A DNA stretch of 64,000 nt from contig JAIQZO010000039.1 of assembly GCA_021777055.1 (NCBI GenBank), positions 1-64,000 on the forward strand, given 5' to 3'. Within the stretch, counting starts at the first letter, position 1; every line of letters begins with the position of its first letter. The notes beneath the pieces were generated by a model, which had not been told where the DNA came from, made no database searches, and worked only from the letters and a program-made list of their open reading frames with translations. The DNA is from Candidatus Anammoxibacter sp. (lineage in GTDB: Bacteria; Planctomycetota; Brocadiia; Brocadiales; Anammoxibacteraceae). Positions 19,781 to 28,700 of the stretch are shown piece by piece. Position numbers and translations under genes: made by a program.

Positions 19781-22700
19781 ATCCATCTTTGTAAAACATT
19801 TCAACGGGGAGTTTAGTGCTCGAACTTCAGATGAAGCAAGAAAAAGTAAAGAAGATGTCGTTTCGAGTATTATAAAAAGGCGCGCAGGTTTTGCCAGAAT
19901 AAGGCCGGTTATAAACTCAGTTTCAGAAATTAAGCCCATTGCAGTTATTGGGATGAGTGGTCTTTTTGCGGAATCACATAATGTAGAGCATTTTTGGCAA
20001 AATATAGAAAGTCGAAAAAATTTAATCAAAGAAGTTCCATTCGATCATTGGGATTATGGGCCCTGGTATGACTCAAATCCGGAAGCAAAAGATAAGACCT
20101 ATTGTAAATGGGGAAGCTTCATAGATGGAGTTGATCAATTTGATGCCTCATTTTTTAATATTTCTCCTCGAGAAGCAGAGTGGATGGATCCTCAGCTTCG
20201 TCTATTATTAGAAAGCGTTTATAAATGCAGTGAAGATGCTGGCCTGATAACACAGATTCGTGGCAGTGATACGGGAGTTTTTGTCGGTGTTTGTTTTCAT
20301 GATTATGCAGATAAAATATCGGAATTGAATTTGCCTATTGATCCTTATGTAGGAACGGGCAATTCACAAACAGTGATCGCCAATCGTGTCTCTTTTCATT
20401 TTGGCTTGACTGGGCCAAGTGTCTCAGTTGATACTGCTTGTTCTTCCTCCCTATTTGCGCTCCATCAAGCGTGTCAGGCCATCCGAAATCAAGAATGCAA
20501 GATGGCGTTTGTTGGTGGTGTAAATTTATTACTCTCTTCATGGCATTATCGGTATTTCTCAAGCATTGGTGCTTTGTCACCTACTGGACGCTGTCATACC
20601 TTTGATGCGAAAGCGGATGGATACATCCCAGGAGAGGCGATTGCCAGCATTCTACTCAAACCACTGGATCAAGCGATAAAAGATGGTGATACGATCTATG
20701 CTGTAGTAAAAGGTTCTGCTGCATTACATGGCGGAAGTACACCCTCTTTAACTGCGCCCAGTGTTTCCGGTGAGAAAAACGTAATTACAACTGCCTGGAA
20801 AGATGCAGATATTGATCCGTCAACACTGAGCTATATAGAAGCTCATGGAACGGGTACGAAATTGGGCGATCCTGTTGAAATTGCTGCTTTAACAAAAGCA
20901 TTTCAGGAATTTACTCCAGAAAAGGGTTTCTGTGCCATAGGCTCAGCAAAGGCTAACATCGGTCATTCAGAAGGTGCCGCTGGGATAACGGGAATCATCA
21001 AGGTTATCATGCAAATGAGGAAACAAATAATTCCGGCTATGCCTTTCTTTAAAGAGCTAAATCCGTATATTCAATTAAATCGATCCGCATTGTTTATCAA
21101 TGAAAAAAATATCCCCTGGCAGGCTTCGTTCCCGAATCCAAAAAGAGCAGGAATTAGTGGTTTTGGGTTTTCTGGTGCATATGCACATGTAGTTCTAGAA
21201 GAATATCATCCAAAAAGGAGTGAAGTTCCTTCCAGCATTAATGTTCAGACAAAAGATCCTGTTATCATTCCGCTTTCGGCGCGGACGAAAGAGCAATTAG
21301 AGCTACGGGCAAGGGATTTATTCCAGTTCTTAAGTTCTTCTCTGCAGTTACCTGTAAAACTACCTAATAAGGATAGCAAAGAACAGTTAGGGTTCAAGAC
21401 CCAATTGGAAAAGAAGATAGTTGAAATACTATCGAATCTTCTCAATGTAGAAAGAGATACACTGGCTACAGGGCAAAGCTTTTCAGACTATGGTGCTGAA
21501 CTTATTCATATGACTAAACTATTTGAAACTATTTGCCAGGAATACGGTTTTGAATTGGATTTAGATGAATGGATTAAGCATGATTCGATGGAATCCTTAC
21601 TTCTCTATTGTTTAGGTGCGGGAAAAGAGTCTCCTAACCAATCTATAGCAACAATTCCCGTTGTAGACTTGCAATCCCTCGCTTATACCCTTCAGGCAGG
21701 TAGAGAAGCAATGGACGAGAGGTTAGTCTTTGTTGTTACTTCGATCAAAGAGCTAGTAGAAAAACTGGGGGCATACCTTGCAGGAGAGCAAGAAATTGAA
21801 GATTTCTATCAAGGAGAGGTTAAGGGAAATAAAGAGACTTTAGGGGTATTTGCAACTAATGAAGAGTTACAAGAAGCGATAGAGAAATGGATTCAGCGAA
21901 GGAAGCTCTCAAACATTCTTGATTTATGGGTTAAAGGTTTGGTGTTGGACTGGAACAAGTTTTATGGTGAAACTAAACCCAAACGCATCAGTTTGCCCAC
22001 CTATTCATTTGCTAAAGAAAGATATTGGATACCGGAAACCCAAAGTAATGCAGTTCCCTTAAGATCAGGAACAGGTGTTTCGATGATACATCCTCTGCTT
22101 CAAGAAAACACCTCGGATTTAACCGAGCAACGGTTTACTTCCACTTTTACCGGTAAAGAGTTTTTCTTAAACGATCACAAAATCAAAGGAGAAAAAGTCC
22201 TTCCCGGAGTATGCTATCTGGAAATGGCACGAGCCGCGGTGGAGAAGGTTTCGGGAGAGATAAAAGCTGGAACGGCCATTTACCTTAAAAATGTCGTTTG
22301 GGCTCAACCCATTGTTGTCGATGTCTCTGGTCAAAAAGTACATATTGGATTGATTGGCGAAGACGATGGTCAGATCCAATATGAGGTATATACAGAATCA
22401 GATAGTGAAGAAGAAGTTGTTGCTCACTCACAAGGGATAGCTGAAGTTAGAACTAAAGAAGAGGCTCCTCCACTTGATATTCATAATCTCCAGTCTCTAA
22501 TGAATCAGGGAACCTTGAATGCTCAAAGCTGCTATCAAGCCTTCGAAGAGATGGGGATTGGTTATGGAGATGGACACCGGGGGATCCAAGAAATCCATAA
22601 AGGAGAAAATCAGCTTCTGGCAAGGTTAAGTATTCCTTCTTCGGTTCAAAATACACAAAGTGAATATGTCCTGCATCCAGGTTTAATGGATTCTGGGCTT

Positions 22701-25700
22701 CAATCATCTATCGGATTGATGCTCAAACATAAGGTACTATCGGATGGTAGTCAATCAGTAAGTTCCGGGAGCGAACTTCTACTGGGCATTGGTAGATGGT
22801 CGCTTAGACCATCCCTTCCATTTGCCATGGACTCTATGGAAATCTTAGGCTCTTGTACATCCAAGATGTACGCCTGGGTACGCTACTCAGGTCACAGCAC
22901 TCCATCGGATAAAGTCCAAAAACTGGATCTCGATATGTGTGACGAACAAGGAAATGTCTGTGTTAAAATGCGAGGTTTTTTTTCACGAACGCTTGAGGGA
23001 GAGCTTGGGACGTTAAAACAAAAACCTGTTGCACATACGACCCATAAAGAGATCCGGACTGGTTTGGAATCATTCGCTTCTGACAGAGATCCAAGTACCT
23101 CTTCTGACCATCAAGAGTCTCTACGGGAAAAAAGTGTTTCCTATTTTCAAAAGCTGGTTGCAGAAACCCTGAAAACAAGTCCTCAACAGGTAGAATCGCA
23201 TAAACCGCTCGAAGAGTATGGGCTCGATTCCATCTTGGTGGTTCAGTTAACCAAGCAACTACGAAAAGTATTTCCGGAAGTAACGAGTACTCTATTTTTT
23301 GAGGCGCAAAGTATTGATGGATTAGTGGATTATTTCTTGGAAAACAGAAGAGAGGAGTTGCTGAGAATGCTACCACTGGAAACAGTGGAATCCTTTCAGG
23401 ATCACGTTTCTCCATTCTCTGGTTCTTCCACCACAAAAAGCTGGAAATCGGTCCGTAAGGTAAAAAGAAGTCGGCCGCACTCTTTTGATGCTATCCATTC
23501 AGGTTCCGGACATATTCATTCTCTCTTTGATGTTGCTATTATTGGGATGAGCGGACGCTATCCTAAGTCAAAAAACCTGGAAGAGTTTTGGAAGAATCTA
23601 TCCCAAGGGGTTAATTGTGTTGAAGAGGTCCCTAAAGATCGTTGGAATTGGGAAGAATATTATGACACTAAAAAAGGAAAGCCAGGAAAAATCTATACCA
23701 AGTGGGGGGGCTTCTTGGAAGACATCGATAAATTTGATCCCTTATTCTTTCACATTTCACCGAGAGAAGCCGAACGAATGGATCCTCAGGAACGCCTCTT
23801 TTTAGAAGCCTCTTACCAATCAATAGAGGATGCCGCATATACTCCTGATAGTTTAGGTAAGACTCGTAAGATAGGAGTCTTTGTAGGGGTAATGAATTCC
23901 CGGTACTCACCTCAACCTTTATATTTCTCCATTGCCAATCGGATTTCGTATCTTCTTAATTTTCAAGGTCCATCTATGGCAGTAGATACGGCCTGTTCTT
24001 CGTCTCTAACGGCTATCCATTTAGCCTTAGAAAGTCTTTATAGCGGATTGAGTGAGTGTGCGATTGCGGGGGGAGTCAATCTCATTATTGACCCGGTTCA
24101 CTATTTAGGGCTGACAGAAATGACAATGTTATCCGGCGGTAATGAATGTAGGTCCTTTGGAGAGCAAGCCGATGGATTTGTTGACGCGGAAGGAGTAGGG
24201 GCTATTGTCCTTAAACCCTTAAAGCAGGCAGAACAAGACAGTGACCATATTTATGGAGTATTGAAAGGGTCTGCCGTTAATGCCGGAGGCAAAACGAACG
24301 GGTACACAGTCCCCAATCCAAAAGCTCAGGCGATCTTAGTCTTAGAGGCGTTAGAACGATCCAAGGTTAGTGTAGAACAGTTAAGTTATGTTGAGGCCCA
24401 TGGAACAGGAACATCCCTGGGAGATCCCATTGAAATTGCAGGTTTGACCCGTGCATTTCGAGAAAAGAGTGATGGAAAGCAATTTTGTTCCATTGGATCG
24501 GTAAAATCAAATATTGGTCATTGTGAAAGTGCGGCGGGTATTGCCGGGGTTACCAAGATTCTGCTGCAGCTGCAACATGAGCAACTGGTTCCCTCTCTTC
24601 ATTCTCATGTACTGAACCCGGAAATTGATTTTACTCAGACACCTTTTCAGGTGCAACAGAGGTTAGAAGAGTGGAAACGTCCGCAACGAAACGTAAATGG
24701 AACGATAGAGGAGACATCCCGTATTGCAGGCATCTCTTCGTTTGGTGCGGGAGGAGCCAATGCTCATGTGATTATAGAGGAGTATAGACCCTATTCACTG
24801 AGAATCAGTGAAAATAGAGCTCCTGGTTTGAATTTATCACCGGTAATAATTCCTATCTCTGCACGTACCAGGGAACAGCTCGATGAGATAGTGGTTCAAT
24901 TGATTCATTGGATTCAGAATTCATCGGACCAAACAGATCTTCAGGAGATTGCTTATACACTACAAACCGGTCGAGTAGCAATGGAAGAGCGACTTGGATT
25001 GTTAGCCTCTTCTGTTAAGGATTTGGAACGCAAATTGAAACAGCAACAAGCAGGTGAGGAAGGCATTCCGAATATCTATCGTGGGGAGGTTAAAAGGAAT
25101 AAGGAAGCGCTATCGTTAATTATTGCTGATGACGATATGAAGCAGACAGTTGAGCTCTGGGTTACCAAGAAGAAATATGCGAAACTTCTTGATTTATGGG
25201 TTAAGGGGGTGCCGTTGGACTGGAACAAACTCTATGGTGAAACTAAACCGAAACGCATCAGTCTGCCCACATATCCATTTGCAAGAGAACGGTACTGGAT
25301 TCCAGAAACGCAAGGTAAATTGTTCACCGCAACCACAAAAGGTTCTGTTTCTATAATTCATCCTCTATTGCATGAAAATACTTCTGATTTATCAGAACAA
25401 CGTTTTACCTCTACTTTCACTGGGAACGAGTTTTTCTTAAACGATCATCAAGTTAGAGGAGAAAAAGTCCTTCCAGGAGTATGCTATCTGGAGATGGCCA
25501 GAGTAGCAGTAGAAAAAGCTTCTGGAGAAAGTGATGAGGGTATGGCCGTTTACCTCAAAAATGTTGTGTGGACACATCCCATTGTTGTTGATGGTTCAGT
25601 CAAGAAAGTACATATCGGATTATCTGGAGACGATAGCAATCAGATCCAATATGAAGTTTATACTGAATCTGATAACGGAAAAAAGTTAATAGTTCACTCT

Positions 25701-28700
25701 CAGGGAGTAGCGGAAGTTAGGGAAAAAGAAGAGGTCTCACATCTTGATATGCAGGAACTCCAGTCACAAATGAATCAAGGAACCTTGGATGCGGATAGCT
25801 GCTATCAAGCCTTTAAAGAGATGGGAATAGATTATGGAGGGGGACACCAAGGAATCCATGAAATCCATCAAGGAGAAAATCAGGTTCTTGCAAGATTAAG
25901 CCTTTCTACTTCTGTTCAAGATACACAAAGTGATTATGTCCTGCATCCGTGTTTGATGGATTCCGCGCTTCAATCATCTATTGGATTAATGCTAAAAAAT
26001 GGTAAATTATTGGAGAGTTGCGAGACGCTACTGAAACCATTGCTGCCCTTTGCACTGGAATCCCTGAGAATCGTAAGTTCTTGTACATCCAAGATGTACG
26101 CCTGGGTACGCTACTCAGGCGAGGGCGCACTATCGGCCAAAGTCCAGAGAATAGACATTGACCTCTGTGATGAACAAGGAAACGTTTGTGTAAAGATGAG
26201 AGGATTCTCGTTACGGACGCTTGAAGGAGGGCTTAGAATATTAAAACAAAGGCCTCTTGTAGATACGCCCCGTGATGGAACCTGGATTGGTTTGCATTCA
26301 TTTGCCCCTGTCTGGGAGACAATTGCACCTGAACTAAAAGGCAGGATTAATGTCTCTTCCGAGATAAAAATACTCTTACTTGGAGCGAATCACCTGCAGC
26401 TAACCTGGATTCAGAAATCCTATCCAAACGCCGCTCTTTTAGAATTGTCTTTACAATCAACAATCGAGGAGATTCAAGAAAAGCTGAAAAATTGCTCATT
26501 TGATCATTTATTGTGGATAACTCCTGATACTTCTCAAACTACGGATAAGTATTCTTTGACTGCGCAACAAGAGCAAGGGGTGCTTAAGGTTTTTCGTATA
26601 GTAAAGGCCCTTTTGGGTTTAGGGTATGCTGCCAGAGAGATTGAGTGGACAATTATAACTAACAAAACACAGTTAGTAAAAAAGAGAGAGCCGATTTCTC
26701 CAGCGCACGCGGGAGTATTTGGTCTAATCGGAAGCCTGGCTAAAGAGGTACCTCACTGGAAACTTCGTTTACTGGATCTAGATTCCCTAGAATCAGTTTC
26801 TGCTTATGAATGTCTTATCCTTCCCTGGGATAAGCATGGAAATGGATTTGCTTATCGGAACAAAGAGTGGTTTCGGCAGGAATTAGTTAGTGTTAAAACG
26901 TTGAATCAAGAAACTTCATTGTACAGAAAAGAGGGAGTGTATGTAGTTATTGGGGGCGCTGGTGGTGTTGGTGAAGTGTGGAGTCGGTTTATGATAGAGC
27001 ATTACGAAGCCCATATTGTCTGGATTGGGAGAAGGGAAGAAAATGACGTCGTAAAAGGGAAAATCAACTCTCTTAGTATGTCCGGAAATAAGCCCCTTTA
27101 TATTCAAGCAGATGCCGCAAAGTTAGATTCCTTACAGCAGGCATTTCGAAAGATTCAGGCAACTTATCCCAAGATTCATGGTGTTGTCCATTCTGCCATA
27201 GTACTTCAAGATCAAAGCCTTGCCCAAATGACAGAATCAAGATTTAGAGTTGGCTTTTCTGCTAAAGTCGATGTGAGTGTGAATATGGATACTGTTTTTG
27301 GAAACGAAGAGCTAGATTTCATGCTCTTTTTTTCTTCTATGATATCTTTTATTAAGGCTCCCGGTCAATCCAACTATGCCGCCGGCTGCACTTTTAAAGA
27401 CAGCTTTGCCCAAATGTTGCAGCAGAGTCGCTCGTATCCAGTAAAGATAATGAATTGGGGATACTGGGGTAGTGTGGGTATTGTAACCGATGAGTCTTAT
27501 AACAAACGCATGGAGCGCGCGGGGATCGGTTCTATTGAACCCCGGGAAGCCATGGAAACTCTCCAAACTTTGGTAAATTCTAAAGTAAGTCAGATAGCTC
27601 TGATCAAGACCATAGGAGCTCAAGCTGTTGAGGCTTTTCATGTAAGGGAAGAGATGAGCTGTTACCCCAAGGTTTCAGATTCGGTACTGCCTCAATTGAA
27701 AGAGAGTCTGCCCAGGCAAGATTCACTGAAACAGCTTTCTGCTCTGGATGGGGGGCTGCAGACAGAGGCAATGGATTCTCTACTCGGCGAATTCCTTTCT
27801 GCCACACTTACCTCTTTAGGGTTGTTTACTAAGGGGATTTCAGAATTTCGAGATTTATCCTTAACAAAACAACCTGCACCATTTTATGAACGATGGTTAC
27901 GTACCAGTATTAGCTACCTGCAGAAAGAGAAATTACTCAGCAGGGAATATACCGTTACGCGTAAAGTCAGAGATCTGTCTCTCTTGTGGGAAGAGTGGGA
28001 AAAGGAAAAAACCGAATGGATGAAGAATCCAGATCAACAAGCCCAGGTTGTATTACTGGAGGCCTGTCTGACATCATTGCCATATATCTTGAGTGGAAGT
28101 AAGCTTGCTACCGATGTGATGTTTCCTGACCCTTCCATGAGATTAGTGGAGGGCATTTACCGGGGAAATCGGCATTCTGATTACTTTAATGAAGTGCTGG
28201 GCAACACCCTGGTAGAGGCCATTCGACAAAAACTAAAGAGTGACAGGGGTTCTAAGATACGGATCCTTGAAATTGGAGCGGGTACAGGGGGAACGACAGC
28301 GAAACTCCTCGCCATGTTAGAAGAGTTTTCGGAGTTTATAGAGGAATACTGCTACACGGATCTGTCCAAAGCCTTTTTGATGCATGCCGAGAAAAACTAT
28401 CAACCCGGGTTTCCAGCCCTTACTACCTCCATCTTTGATGCATCTAAGTCCCTGGCGGGACAATCCGTAGCCAAAGATCGTTACGATTTTGTAATTGCCG
28501 CTAATGTTTTACATGCAACACCAAATATCAGAGAAACTATACGCAATACTAAATCGACCTTAAAAAATCAAGGAATTCTGTTGCTCAATGAAATTAGCAG
28601 TTGGTCACTATTTACCCATCTGACATTTGGTTTACTTGAGGGGTGGTGGTTGTATGAAGACGCTGCACTTCGATTGGAAGGCTGCCCGGGATTAAGTCCT

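Noticed and set aside
19505..20029. 174-codon open frame on the minus strand
   Set aside because: Antisense to ACP5 and the start of KS5, with no Shine-Dalgarno or domain.
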